Shown here: positions 25,335-33,756 of the stretch, piece after piece
How the letters are laid out: every line of letters starts with the position of its first letter
How positions within the stretch are numbered: position 1 is the first letter of the stretch
Notes under the pieces: generated by a model
Database searches by the model: none
The model's input: the letters and a program-made list of their open reading frames with translations, nothing else
Told to the model about the DNA's origin: nothing
Translations under genes and position numbers: made by a program
Assembly (NCBI RefSeq): GCF_019207085.1
Contig: NZ_JAATOM010000002.1
Coordinates: 434,001-498,000, forward strand
Source of the DNA: Variovorax sp. dw_308
GTDB lineage: Bacteria; Pseudomonadota; Gammaproteobacteria; Burkholderiales; Burkholderiaceae_C
DNA: 64,000 bases
Reading direction: 5' to 3'

Positions 25335-27248
25335 TCAACGTCGCTTCAGTGCATCGATGGCTGCTTGCGCCAGATCCTTCCACTGCTCACGCGGCCAATG
25401 GTCCAGGTAGCGCTGGAACTGGCGCGTCGTGGACATGATCTGGAAGGGATCTTCCGACAGTTCCCGAATACGCGTGCAGTGCTCGACGATAGCCTCCATC
25501 GCCGACTCGGCGGCAACAGGCTCGTGTTCGTAGACGACGCGCAAGAGTTCGATTTCCGCCAGCGTCCCATGCGCCCAGACACGATCGGCCGTCGTCCCGT
25601 TGGCGAGCTTCCACTGGGCCAACTGCCAGGCGACCCCCCACCATCGGCGATAGGTCTTGACGGTGGATTCCAGTTCGGCGGCGTCGGTTGCCAGGTCGGG
25701 CGTCGCACAAACAGAAAGAAACTGCGTCATCAGCCAATGATTCTCCGGCTCGACCTTCAAGGCGGCAGCGTAGTAGTCACGAGACAGGCGGTAGGCGTCG
25801 GTGCTTCCGCCCACATCGCCAGACTGTTTCAAGAAGATGGCAATCCGCTTCTCGCTCGCCGCCCGCATGCCCATGCGCTCCGCGCGCTCCTTTGGATTGC
25901 GCTGCGCCGCTGGCTCGTTGAACCAGATCTTGAGGTCGTTGCGGATGTCGGTGCAAAGCTTGCGAAGTTCCGCCTTGACCTCGTCGCTCTGGTTCTGTGC
26001 GACCAGGTCATCCATCCGCGCGAACATGACCTCCATCTTTGCCTTGGTCTGGCGGCTGCGGAAGGCGTCGACCTTCGACTCGAGGTCGTCGGATATCGTC
26101 GCGTAGGCCACGATGCTGACCCAATCGTGCGTGCCAGGCAGGTCGATGCGCAATCTCTGCCTGAGTTCGTAGAGCACGGCGCGTGGGTCATCTCCGGAAA
26201 GCAATCCCCTGTAGATGCACTCCGCGGCGATGCTCGAGGCGCGCATCCACAGCGGAAACTGCGAGGCGATCACCCACGGTATGTCGCTTGCATGCAACTC
26301 GTGCGCAATGCTGCCTCCGGGCGTCAAGACCGACCCCGTATTGCCTGAATCGCAGGTCGCCAGTGTCACGACCGTCGGAGGCTTCTTGGCCAGGCCGCTG
26401 GATTTCAGTCCCTTCAAGGCCATCGCCAGGCTCTGACCGTCAACCACCGAGTAGCCGACGCCGCCTTCGTCTGCGCTCAACGCAAGGCCGAAGCGGCGCC
26501 CCTCCGATCGTGGCATCGGCACGCCATGCGCCAGGATGTGGACGTGGGTGAAATCGTCTTTTCGACAGTATTCGCTGATCTCGCTGGCTGTGGCATTTGG
26601 CAGGACCGTCAGCATCTCGCGCACGTCGCGGAGGCTCTCCTTGTGCGACTCGCGGACCTTGATCCACGGATCGATGGCTCGGCGCAACGCCTCGAGATGC
26701 TCTTGCGCCGGTACCGCCGCAAGCTCGCGAGGCGACGCGAACGCGAAGAGGATCTTCGGCTTGCGATTCCACTCGAACTGCAGAGGACGCCCGCGCCGTA
26801 CTTCGCGCGTCATCGTCGTGGGTGTGCTGAGCAGCAGATGCGCGCCCGACCCCGAGGTATCGGCTGGCGCCATCGTCGCTTCGAAGGGAACCAGGCCCAA
26901 CTCGAAAGCGGAGATGACCAGCCGGATGTTGACGAGGCGGGAAGCGTTGTTCCGGGCATTCCCAAGCTCCGACACCAGGGCTGGGATCTCTGCCAGCACG
27001 CGCGCGACCGTTTCACCCAGTTCCTGGAGTTCCCCGGTGCTCTGCGATGCCGAGACCGCGGAGCCGTCGACCTCGTAGCGCAGCCGATCCAGTCGCCTGA
27101 GCAGCTTGTCATGCTCCAGCGGGATGCGGACGCTGACCGGGGCGTCCGCGCCGCACAGCGCCAGGTAGGGCGTGAGAGGAGAAAGCAGCTGGTTGTGCGC
27201 CGGCCCGGTCCGCAGGAACTCGAGCTTGATGTCGTAGATGTCGCTCAT
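25335..27248 (-). CDS. CHAT-domain (caspase-like) protein with helical C-terminal region
   Basis: This 637-residue protein has a CHAT peptidase domain (about 160-420) with the His-Cys dyad at His241 (VHILAHGVPM) and Cys299 (TLATCDSGNTG). The remaining 200 residues are helical and repeat-like, resembling TPR or MAP3K-type scaffolds. CHAT proteases act in bacterial defence and regulated proteolysis, for example gasdermin activation and the Craspase partner Csx29. No signal peptide or TM is seen. It follows the metallophosphoesterase gene by one base, so both are one translational unit. Substrate and trigger are unknown. Confidence 0.85.
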   Translation of the reverse strand: MSDIYDIKLEFLRTGPAHNQLLSPLTPYLALCGADAPVSVRIPLEHDKLLRRLDRLRYEVDGSAVSASQSTGELQELGETVARVLAEIPALVSELGNARNNASRLVNIRLVISAFELGLVPFEATMAPADTSGSGAHLLLSTPTTMTREVRRGRPLQFEWNRKPKILFAFASPRELAAVPAQEHLEALRRAIDPWIKVRESHKESLRDVREMLTVLPNATASEISEYCRKDDFTHVHILAHGVPMPRSEGRRFGLALSADEGGVGYSVVDGQSLAMALKGLKSSGLAKKPPTVVTLATCDSGNTGSVLTPGGSIAHELHASDIPWVIASQFPLWMRASSIAAECIYRGLLSGDDPRAVLYELRQRLRIDLPGTHDWVSIVAYATISDDLESKVDAFRSRQTKAKMEVMFARMDDLVAQNQSDEVKAELRKLCTDIRNDLKIWFNEPAAQRNPKERAERMGMRAASEKRIAIFLKQSGDVGGSTDAYRLSRDYYAAALKVEPENHWLMTQFLSVCATPDLATDAAELESTVKTYRRWWGVAWQLAQWKLANGTTADRVWAHGTLAEIELLRVVYEHEPVAAESAMEAIVEHCTRIRELSEDPFQIMSTTRQFQRYLDHWPREQWKDLAQAAIDALKRR

Positions 27249-27249
27249 G

Positions 27250-28728
27250 TCAGTGCCTGCTGAAGCTTGCGACGACACGAGGCGCCCCTGAGCCATCGCC
27301 TTCGACGTGGGCCAGCGAACCCACCACTTCGCCGTCCGCCCGGCAGATGGACACGGCACTGGTCTGGTCCAGCACGAAGGGCTTGTCGCCGGCGAAGCGC
27401 TTCTCGTCGATCGCCTTCATCGACCCATCGACCAGGACGTCGTAGACCGGCGCGAAGGACGCCTCGTCGCGCAACATGTCGGGCGTCAGCCGCAACAGCC
27501 GGATCCAGGTGCCGCTGTTGAAGTAGTAGCGGCCCGCGCCCATGTCGATGGCACGCTCCAGGTGCGTGTGGCCGCAGACGACGAAGTCGATCGCGGAGCC
27601 GACCGACTCGCTCACCTTCGTGTAGGTCTCGTCGCGGTCCGTGAGCTCGAAGCTCTTGTCCTTTGCCAGCCAGTCTGCCAGCGCGCGTCGCAGCGCCTCG
27701 ACCTTGGTCACGCCCGTCAGCCAGCCCGTCAGGCGGTCCCAGGCCAGCTGCGGAACGCCCAGGGTGCCATCCGGCCCCACCGCTCTCTGGACCGAGGCGT
27801 CGTAATTCTTCTCGGCCAGCATCAGCATGTCGTCGGCCGGCCGCGCGACGCCCTGCTTGAGGTTGGGGCCCAGCATCTGCTCCAGCGTCGGCCCGGCGCT
27901 GGCCGCGGGCGCCGGTGATTGGGCCTGGTCCGCGGAGAGCCGTGCGTCGACCTGCGCGCTGCCCCGGCTGCGTTCTCCGGCCACGCCGAACAGGCCGTCG
28001 AGCTTGTTGGCCCGCGTCGGATCCAGCACGAGCAGTGCGCCCACCGCCGCCGACGTCTCCGGCTTGAGCAGGTCGATCCATGCATACCTGCGCTTCACGG
28101 CGTTCATCACGTCCTTGACCATCCGCGTGCCGGCATTGGGCTGCCATGCATCCTGGGGCAGCGGCTGGCCGGCATTCATGTGGCGCGACACCCTGGCGAG
28201 GTCCTCGTACCGGTTGTAGTTCCAGGGGTCGACTTCATTGCCATGGATGCAATGGACCCGGGCGCCCCCGACGGTGCAGGTGAAGCCCGCGCCGGCGGTC
28301 GAGAACTCGATGCGCGAGCGCGCGATCGGGTCGGCACCTGCCAGCCGCGCCTTGACCAGGCGCTGGACCGTCGGAAAGGCGATCTCGATGTCGTGGTTTC
28401 CGATGACGATCACCAGGGTGCGTCCCGGCAAGCCGACGAAGGCCGCGAGCGCATCCCAGATCGGCGCGAAGGCATCGTCCTTCATGATGCGGCTGACGAC
28501 ATCGACGGCGTTGTCGATGGCGACGTAGCCGGTGCCTTCCTCGGCAAGCGTGTCGAACACGTCGCCGTTGAGCACCAGTGCCAACTGTCCTTCGGGCCTT
28601 TGCTGGCCCAGCCGTACAACATGGTTGGCGAGCCGGCGGGTCTCCCGGAGGATCTGGAATCCGGGTCGCCCACCCATGTGCAGGTCGGAGATGACATGCA
28701 CTTCGTCGAAAGCAGGCAAATCATTCAT
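27250..28728 (-). CDS. Calcineurin-like metallophosphoesterase paired with the CHAT protein
   Basis: This 492-residue protein carries all metallophosphoesterase motifs: Asp15-X-His17 (VISDLHMGG), Asp56 (LNGDVFD), Asn111-His112 (GNHD), His162 (CIHGNEVD) and a C-terminal GHTH (VVCGHTHLE). The metal-binding fold is interrupted by an insert of roughly 200 residues between the last two motifs, rich in Ala, Gln and charged residues. The closest familiar family is UDP-2,3-diacylglucosamine hydrolase-like, but length and insert are unlike LpxH. ATG 28728 follows an AAGAAGG ribosome site. The tight pairing with a caspase-like protease suggests a joint role. Confidence 0.85.
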   Translation of the reverse strand: MNDLPAFDEVHVISDLHMGGRPGFQILRETRRLANHVVRLGQQRPEGQLALVLNGDVFDTLAEEGTGYVAIDNAVDVVSRIMKDDAFAPIWDALAAFVGLPGRTLVIVIGNHDIEIAFPTVQRLVKARLAGADPIARSRIEFSTAGAGFTCTVGGARVHCIHGNEVDPWNYNRYEDLARVSRHMNAGQPLPQDAWQPNAGTRMVKDVMNAVKRRYAWIDLLKPETSAAVGALLVLDPTRANKLDGLFGVAGERSRGSAQVDARLSADQAQSPAPAASAGPTLEQMLGPNLKQGVARPADDMLMLAEKNYDASVQRAVGPDGTLGVPQLAWDRLTGWLTGVTKVEALRRALADWLAKDKSFELTDRDETYTKVSESVGSAIDFVVCGHTHLERAIDMGAGRYYFNSGTWIRLLRLTPDMLRDEASFAPVYDVLVDGSMKAIDEKRFAGDKPFVLDQTSAVSICRADGEVVGSLAHVEGDGSGAPRVVASFSRH

Positions 28729-29030
28729 CGAGGCGCCCTTCTTCTTGTTTCGGTGTACCAAGCAGCGCAGAGAAGCTTGGCACAGCCTTCGCGAGGCGAC
28801 AAGGTTCGAAGAGCGGCGGCTCCCTATTTGGATGGACGAGCGGAAATCGCCTGGGCCAAGGTCGTCCAGGATCGCATTCCGGATCAGCGAGGCGAAGATC
28901 TCCGGCGATGTTCCTCGGCTTCATCAGCTTCGCGCTGATCGCCGATGCGCTTCAAGGGCCCGCATCGCCCCCCCCGCCGACCGCTCGAGATGCGAGCGCA
29001 AGCCTGTTCGTGTTTCTTTGTGCCGTCGAA
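28729..29030. other. Intergenic stretch with a transposase tail
   Basis: About 300 bases lie between the metallophosphoesterase start and the DUF3443 stop. The upstream half should hold the promoter of the metallophosphoesterase-CHAT operon. The other half contains the short transposase remnant at 28908-28952. Nothing else is recognisable. Confidence 0.5.
28908..28952 (+). mobile_element. Remnant of an IS5-type transposase C-terminus (copy 1)
   Basis: These 45 bases encode MFLGFISFALIADAL, the C-terminal tail seen in IS5-family transposases. They match 39 of 45 bases of the second remnant at 33326-33370. No terminal repeats or further transposase sequence are recognisable, so this is the scar of an old insertion that marks the edge of the CHAT/metallophosphoesterase block. 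Confidence 0.5.
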
Positions 29031-30317
29031 TCAATACGCGACGAACGGGCCCATTCCAGCCGGCGTCGAGGCGCCTTCCAGCGCGGTGAACACGTTGCGC
29101 CCGTAGAAGAACGGCAGGCCCCAGTCGAATCCGTCGGGTCCCGGAAGATCGCCGGCGATGTTGCTGAATGCGGTCGCGAACGGATTGCCGTTGAATTGCT
29201 TCTCGGCATTGGCAACGCTGAAGCTCACGGCGCCGTTGGTGCCGTTGGTGCCCTGGACGACGGCGGTCAGCACCTGCGTCGAGGCCGGACAGTAGAAGCC
29301 GAATTCATCCGGGTCGCTGCACATCGGAAGCAGCGTCGAATTGAAGAAGTAGTAGTTCGAACCGCTGTCGATGAAGCTGCTGTTGGCATAGGTGTGCCCG
29401 TTGAACGTCGTCGTGAAGTTCCCTGACCCGTCGACGCCATACGCATGTGCGCCGCCCAGCGCGTTGTTGCTGCGCGTGCCGATGCCGAACACCAACGAGC
29501 CGCTCACGTTGATGGCCCCGATCGCCGGGATGGCCGGCAACGCGATGAGCACGCCGTTGTTGTCGGACGCAAACCTTGCCACCGGATTGCCGACCTGCCG
29601 GGCAAGCGGCATGGCCGTCGGACTGCAGGCGCCGGCGCCAGCGGGACACGCGTAGTAGGCGCCCGGCAAGGCGGCCGAGACACACGCGCTCCCGCAGTCT
29701 TCGCGGAACGATTCAACGCCGAGCATGCCGTTGGCGCCGAGGCTGGTCACTGTGTTGTTCGGTGCACCCGCATTCGAGCAGGTCGCGGGAGCTGCGCCGA
29801 CAGCCGGGTCGCCGATGACCTGCACCGGCACCGACGACGCCGTCTCGTCGGCCATGCTGACATCGGCCAGCTTGACCGAACCCCAGGTGTAGTCGCCGAT
29901 GAACTGCGCGCATTCCGCGTAGGCGTTGTTCGAGGCGTCGGACAGCGCTCCCAGTGCCGGGAGATTCGTGAGCACCGAGGCCACGAGTCGCAGCCCGCTC
30001 GATCCGGTGTCGAGCATGATGTGGTCGATCACCTGGCAGGCCGACGTGCTTCCGGGCGCGCAGACCTTGACGCTGACGAACGGGATGTTGACCGAGCCCG
30101 TGACGCCGGCCGGGCCGCCGTCGACGACGATCGCCGTGACATTGGGCGCCTGCGGCGTCGCCGGTGCCGCCGGAGCGCTGCTCGCGCTGGTGCCGGTGGT
30201 CGCGGCGGTCGTCGCAGCCGCGGCCAGGACTTGGCTGCTGCCCGCGCCGCCGCTCCCTCCTCCGCCGCACGCGGCTACCACCAGGGCACAGAGTCCCGTC
30301 GCCAGCATCGGGACCAT
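29031..30317 (-). CDS. DUF3443 lipoprotein with aspartic-protease-like motifs
   Basis: This roughly 428-residue protein starts MVPMLATGLCALVVAACGGGG, a lipoprotein signal with Cys in VAAC, followed by an Ala/Ser/Thr-rich linker. The body belongs to DUF3443. Two aspartyl-protease-like motifs are visible: MLDTGSSGLRL and FIDSGSNYYFF. Retropepsin- or pepsin-like folding is therefore plausible but unproven. A GTG at 30329 is an alternative start. It follows the DUF2844 gene closely, and the two families occur together in Burkholderiales. Confidence 0.8.
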   Translation of the reverse strand: MVPMLATGLCALVVAACGGGGSGGAGSSQVLAAAATTAATTGTSASSAPAAPATPQAPNVTAIVVDGGPAGVTGSVNIPFVSVKVCAPGSTSACQVIDHIMLDTGSSGLRLVASVLTNLPALGALSDASNNAYAECAQFIGDYTWGSVKLADVSMADETASSVPVQVIGDPAVGAAPATCSNAGAPNNTVTSLGANGMLGVESFREDCGSACVSAALPGAYYACPAGAGACSPTAMPLARQVGNPVARFASDNNGVLIALPAIPAIGAINVSGSLVFGIGTRSNNALGGAHAYGVDGSGNFTTTFNGHTYANSSFIDSGSNYYFFNSTLLPMCSDPDEFGFYCPASTQVLTAVVQGTNGTNGAVSFSVANAEKQFNGNPFATAFSNIAGDLPGPDGFDWGLPFFYGRNVFTALEGASTPAGMGPFVAY

Positions 30318-30336
30318 GCGGCGCACCACGCTTCGG

Positions 30337-30843
30337 TCAGCGTATGTCTTCAATGTCGAAGCCCTCCGGCAGTTGGCCCGGCAGGTACGCCATGCCGGAG
30401 AAGGCGCGCATGTGACCGCCCGAATGAATGACCAGCTCGGGCTTGCGTACCGACAAGCTGCCACTGGCATGCGGCACCCTGCGGGCGGACTCGACAAAGT
30501 CGTCGAAATGATCGCCCAGCACTTGCTTCAGGTCGGGCATGAAAGGGCCTTGCCAAGCCACCGCGAATACCTGTCCGCTGGCCGCGGACACGAACTCGCG
30601 CACCGCAGTGGCTGATGGCAAGGTGATCTCGTGCACGCTGTAGCCGGAGCCGTCCTTTTTCTCGCGCCGGGCATGCATGTGGGTCTGGTCGGCCCCGACA
30701 GAGGACTCGGTACCGCCCAGCGTTGCGCCCGCCTCCAGCGGAGACAGCATCGCCAGCAAGGACACCAACATGAAGCGACGAAAGATCGGCGCGACGCGCC
30801 CATCGGAGGAACCGCAGTCGCGGTGCGGCGAGAAGATGTCCAC
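30337..30843 (-). CDS. DUF2844 secreted protein
   Basis: This protein of up to 168 residues has a hydrophobic N-terminal export signal (MLVSLLAMLSPLEAGA) and the family sequence ATLGGTESSV after it, with YSVHEITLPSATAVREFVSAAG-like sequence and the C-terminal GMAYLPGQLPEGFDIEDI. The GTG at 30843 gives a long N-region; ATG 30771 gives a compact signal peptide. The family function is unknown. It sits immediately upstream of the DUF3443 lipoprotein, so the two probably act together in the envelope. Confidence 0.78.
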   Translation of the reverse strand: MDIFSPHRDCGSSDGRVAPIFRRFMLVSLLAMLSPLEAGATLGGTESSVGADQTHMHARREKKDGSGYSVHEITLPSATAVREFVSAASGQVFAVAWQGPFMPDLKQVLGDHFDDFVESARRVPHASGSLSVRKPELVIHSGGHMRAFSGMAYLPGQLPEGFDIEDIR

Positions 30844-31241
30844 GCCCCATGATGGCCGCGCAAACTGTCTGTCGCCTGACCATTCGCTGACGGGTTGCTT
30901 CAGGCCGAGTCATGCAATGCGCGTGTGGGCGGTGGCTCAGAGGCCAGAGCAGGACGGGTCAAAGTGCAGGACTACGCCATGCATTGCGATCGTATTCCCG
31001 TTGAACCGCTTCCTTACCCCCAACAGGGCCACTGCAATGCTCCTACAGGAGGGGGACAAGCGCTCCTCTGTGGGCACGCCCTGGAGGCGCAGCCGGCGCA
31101 CAATCGACTGCGCTGCGAGTGATCGACATCAAGTACATCTGGTACCAGGACACGGACCAACGGGCCAACTAAGACCCGTTGCTCGGCCGGTTCGTCCATA
31201 TTCCTGGCCTTCTGCCAGAGCTGATCGAGAAGGAGAGCATC
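30844..31241. other. Intergenic region with no recognised feature
   Basis: Nearly 400 bases separate the divergent DUF2844 and lipase genes. Promoters in both directions are expected. I see no tRNA, repeat or convincing small gene. The lipase has a strong ribosome site (AAGGAGAG) at the right end. Confidence 0.4.
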
Positions 31242-32150
31242 ATGATTTCCAACCCCGCCGATGCAGCCTTGGGCCTGCTGGTGATGTACGCGGCCGACAT
31301 GTACAAGGGCGCACCCGCACAAGTGGCCCCGCCTGTCGATTCCCGGCTGGCGGCGAACTGGAACGTCATTGGCTATTTCACAGGGATCGATGCCATCTTC
31401 AGAAAGGGATTGCCGACCATGGCCAAGGGGCAGGAAGTCTGCTACGGCGTGCTCGTCGCGAGCAAGGCGAATCCGCGGCAATTCGCGGCCGTGGTGCGCG
31501 GGACGGAAGGCATCGCGGAATGGATCGAGGATGCCGAGTTCCATCCCATGCCGTACCCGAACGGCCCCGGTACCGTGGAGGCCGGCTTCTGGGGCATCTA
31601 CCAGTCCATGATGTTCAAGGTCGATGCGGACGACCCCGGCAAGAAGGCCTGCGACGGCATCGCTGCGGCCGTGCCGGCCGGCGCCGAACTGATGGTCGTT
31701 GGACACAGCCTCGGAAGCGCCTTGGCCACGTACCTCACGTTCGACCTGGCACGTGTCTCGCGCGCCGGGCGGTGGGTATCGGCGCGCCTGTTCGCGTCAC
31801 CGCATCCGGGCGACACGGCGTTCGCAAATGCATTCGACAGCACTGTCGGCTCCGACCGCTACATGCTCTACAACTATTTTCTCGACGCTGTCCCACGCGT
31901 GCCATTCGGGCCGGACTATGACCATCTTCCCCATGTGACCGACCTGCGCCCGAGCGAAGCACAGGCGCGCATTCGCTTCGAGCTGGCCTGCAACCACCAC
32001 ATCGTCTGCTATTGCGCGATGCTCGACTACCAGCAGACAAACAGCGTGCCTTTGCTCGGCATCGACCAGACTTGCAGCAGTTGCATCAAGGGGCCGGCCT
32101 CGAGCACGCTGCCGACCGCGTCGACCGCGTCGATGATTCCGCATCCATGA
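31242..32150 (+). CDS. Class 3 lipase-like alpha/beta hydrolase
   Basis: This 302-residue lipase-3-family protein has the nucleophile elbow VVGHSLGSALATYL, the preceding VRGTEGIAEWIEDAEF strand typical of the fold, an Asp-containing FASPHPGD strand and candidate His residues near the C-terminus (CNHHIVCY). No signal peptide is present, so it acts in the cytoplasm or is delivered by a dedicated secretion system. The start is set by a good Shine-Dalgarno. Its stop overlaps the start of the glutamate-receptor-like gene (ATGA). Phospholipase or acylglycerol lipase activity is likely; the substrate is unknown. Confidence 0.82.
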   Translation: MISNPADAALGLLVMYAADMYKGAPAQVAPPVDSRLAANWNVIGYFTGIDAIFRKGLPTMAKGQEVCYGVLVASKANPRQFAAVVRGTEGIAEWIEDAEFHPMPYPNGPGTVEAGFWGIYQSMMFKVDADDPGKKACDGIAAAVPAGAELMVVGHSLGSALATYLTFDLARVSRAGRWVSARLFASPHPGDTAFANAFDSTVGSDRYMLYNYFLDAVPRVPFGPDYDHLPHVTDLRPSEAQARIRFELACNHHIVCYCAMLDYQQTNSVPLLGIDQTCSSCIKGPASSTLPTASTASMIPHP

Positions 32151-33268
32151 ATCGTCTTGCTGGCAGATCCGGACAGATTCGCGCGGCGATGCTTGTCGTC
32201 GTGCTGCTGACTTCGACACTGCCCGGATCGCCGGCACGCTCCGCGACAGAGTCCAGGCTTCCTGACAGGCCGTTGCGCGTTGCCACCAAGCCGATCGCAC
32301 CCTTCGTGCTGCCGGCGACGGATCCGCCGGTCGGATTCAGCATCGATCTCTGGGCCGAAGTCGCACGGCGCATGAACCTTCAATACCAATGGCTTGTCGT
32401 CTCGACGGTGCCGGAGCTGCTCCAGGCTGTGCGCAAAGGCGACGCCGATGTGGCGATCGCTGCCATCTCGATCACGCCGGAGCGGGAAGAGTTGCTCGAT
32501 TTTTCGTTTCCGTACTTCGATTCGGGCCTCCAGATCATGGTGGCCAGCGCCGGTCGCCAAGGCGCAATCATGAGCTCGCTGCGTTCGTTCCCGTGGCTCG
32601 CGATGGGCGAACTGTTTGCCTTTGCGGGCGTGGTGATCTTCGTGCTGGCCAACGTGCTCATGCTGATCGAGCGACATCATGCCAATCCTAGTTTTCGCAA
32701 GCCCTACTGGAAAGCCATCGGCGAAGGCATCTGGGGAATCATGCTGATCTTTTCCACTGGCGAGCACGGCGACCGGGAGACCTCCCGCGTGTGGAAGCGG
32801 ATCGCCGTGGCTGCCATGTGGTTCCTGGGTGTCTTGCTGGTTGCGCAGATGACTGCCACCGTCACCGCCACGCAAACCGTCCAGCGACTGGAGTCGAATA
32901 TCCGGGATATCAACGATCTGGCGGGCAAGAAGATCGCGAGTGTTGCGGAGACAGTGGCCGGCGACGAACTGAAACAGCGCGGCCTGCCCTTCGTGGCCGC
33001 AAGCGATCTGGCCGACGCGGCACGCATGCTGTCGCGTGGCGACGTGGTGGCCGTCGTCTACGACTCGCCGACGCTCCATTACTGGGTCGCGACACAAGCA
33101 AGTGGCGACATGCAGGTGGTAGGGCCGATCTTCCGGCCCCAGAAATACGGCATCGCCGTCGCCGAAGGGAGCGCGTTGCGCAAGCCCATCAACGAGGCGC
33201 TGCTGAAGATCTACGACGACGGCACCTACGAACGCCTGCGTGCCAAGTGGTTTTCGAAGGAGAGATGA
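32147..33268 (+). CDS. Ionotropic glutamate receptor-like channel protein
   Basis: This 373-residue protein has a signal peptide (about 1-33) and a periplasmic-binding-protein domain split by a two-TM pore module, the layout of prokaryotic glutamate receptors such as GluR0. Lobe 1 is about 40-145. TM1 (LAMGELFAFAGVVIFVLANV) and a re-entrant loop (GEGIWGIMLIFSTGEHGD) precede TM2 (IAVAAMWFLGVLLVAQMTA), and the second lobe follows to the end. The filter position reads STGEHGD instead of the TVGYGD of potassium-selective GluR0. It is translationally coupled to the lipase. A transport-related binding protein is the alternative reading. Confidence 0.75.
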   Translation: MNRLAGRSGQIRAAMLVVVLLTSTLPGSPARSATESRLPDRPLRVATKPIAPFVLPATDPPVGFSIDLWAEVARRMNLQYQWLVVSTVPELLQAVRKGDADVAIAAISITPEREELLDFSFPYFDSGLQIMVASAGRQGAIMSSLRSFPWLAMGELFAFAGVVIFVLANVLMLIERHHANPSFRKPYWKAIGEGIWGIMLIFSTGEHGDRETSRVWKRIAVAAMWFLGVLLVAQMTATVTATQTVQRLESNIRDINDLAGKKIASVAETVAGDELKQRGLPFVAASDLADAARMLSRGDVVAVVYDSPTLHYWVATQASGDMQVVGPIFRPQKYGIAVAEGSALRKPINEALLKIYDDGTYERLRAKWFSKER

Positions 33269-33382
33269 CTGCGCGTCATCAAGGGCTACCGGCGCATCTT
33301 CTCCCTCTTCGAGAAACTCGATGTGATGTTCCCTGGTTTCATCAGCTTCGCACTGATTGCCGATGGGCTTCGTTCGCGTCAA
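33269..33382 (+). mobile_element. Remnant of an IS5-type transposase C-terminus (copy 2)
   Basis: Directly after the channel gene stop, and in the same frame, the DNA encodes LRVIKGYRRIFSLFEKLDV and then MFPGFISFALIADGL. This is the C-terminal tail of an IS5-family transposase and is longer than copy 1. The rest of the element is gone. It abuts the fused gene fragments on the opposite strand, which suggests the insertion sequence took part in the local deletion. Confidence 0.6.
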
Positions 33383-33540
33383 CTAGTCCAGCCGGATGTT
33401 GTTGTCCTTGGCAACCCGCGCCCACTTGGCCAGTTCCGCCCGACGGAAGCTCTCCAGCTCCGCAGCCGTCGAGCCGATCGCTTCCGCACCCGGCGCGACG
33501 AGGCGCGCATTCACCTCCGGCGCCTGGACGACCGCTGCGA
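33383..33540 (-). pseudogene. C-terminal fragment of a Bug-family receptor
   Basis: About 50 codons encode VVQAPEVNARLVAPGAEAIG, then STAAELESFRRAELAKWARV and a normal stop. This is the C-terminal end of a tripartite tricarboxylate transporter binding protein. It is not the end of the neighbouring intact receptor, which has its own complete C-terminus. The fragment is joined to the N-terminal fragment of a different gene. Confidence 0.7.
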
Positions 33541-33756
33541 GAGCCTGGCAATGTCGGCCAGGCTCTCGCGGCCGAGATCGGGCAGGCCGTAGAAGCTGTT
33601 GGTCAGGCCTGCGCCTCGGAGGTAGACGGCCTCGAAGCCGGCATGCTCGATCACACGGGCAGCCAGGGCGTTGGCCGCGCCGGGAACCATCAGGCCTCGG
33701 CGTGCGTCGACGAGCTGGCGCAAGCGCGTGCCGGGATGCACCTCGGGGGTCATCAT
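33541..33756 (-). pseudogene. N-terminal fragment of an isocitrate lyase/PEP mutase-family gene
   Basis: About 72 codons start at ATG 33756 and read LRQLVDARRGLMVPGAANAL, then IEHAGFEAVYLRGAGLTNSF and YGLPDLGRESLADIA. This is the conserved N-terminal part of PEP mutase/2-methylisocitrate lyase-like enzymes. The catalytic Cys region and the rest of the barrel are absent. The start overlaps the stop of the intact Bug receptor, so this was once the second gene of that operon. A deletion then joined it to the tail of a second Bug gene. Confidence 0.75.

Noticed and set aside
30677..31921. Plus-strand frame spanning the DUF2844 gene, the intergenic region and part of the lipase gene
   Set aside because: It is out of frame with the lipase and antisense to DUF2844, and has no protein features.
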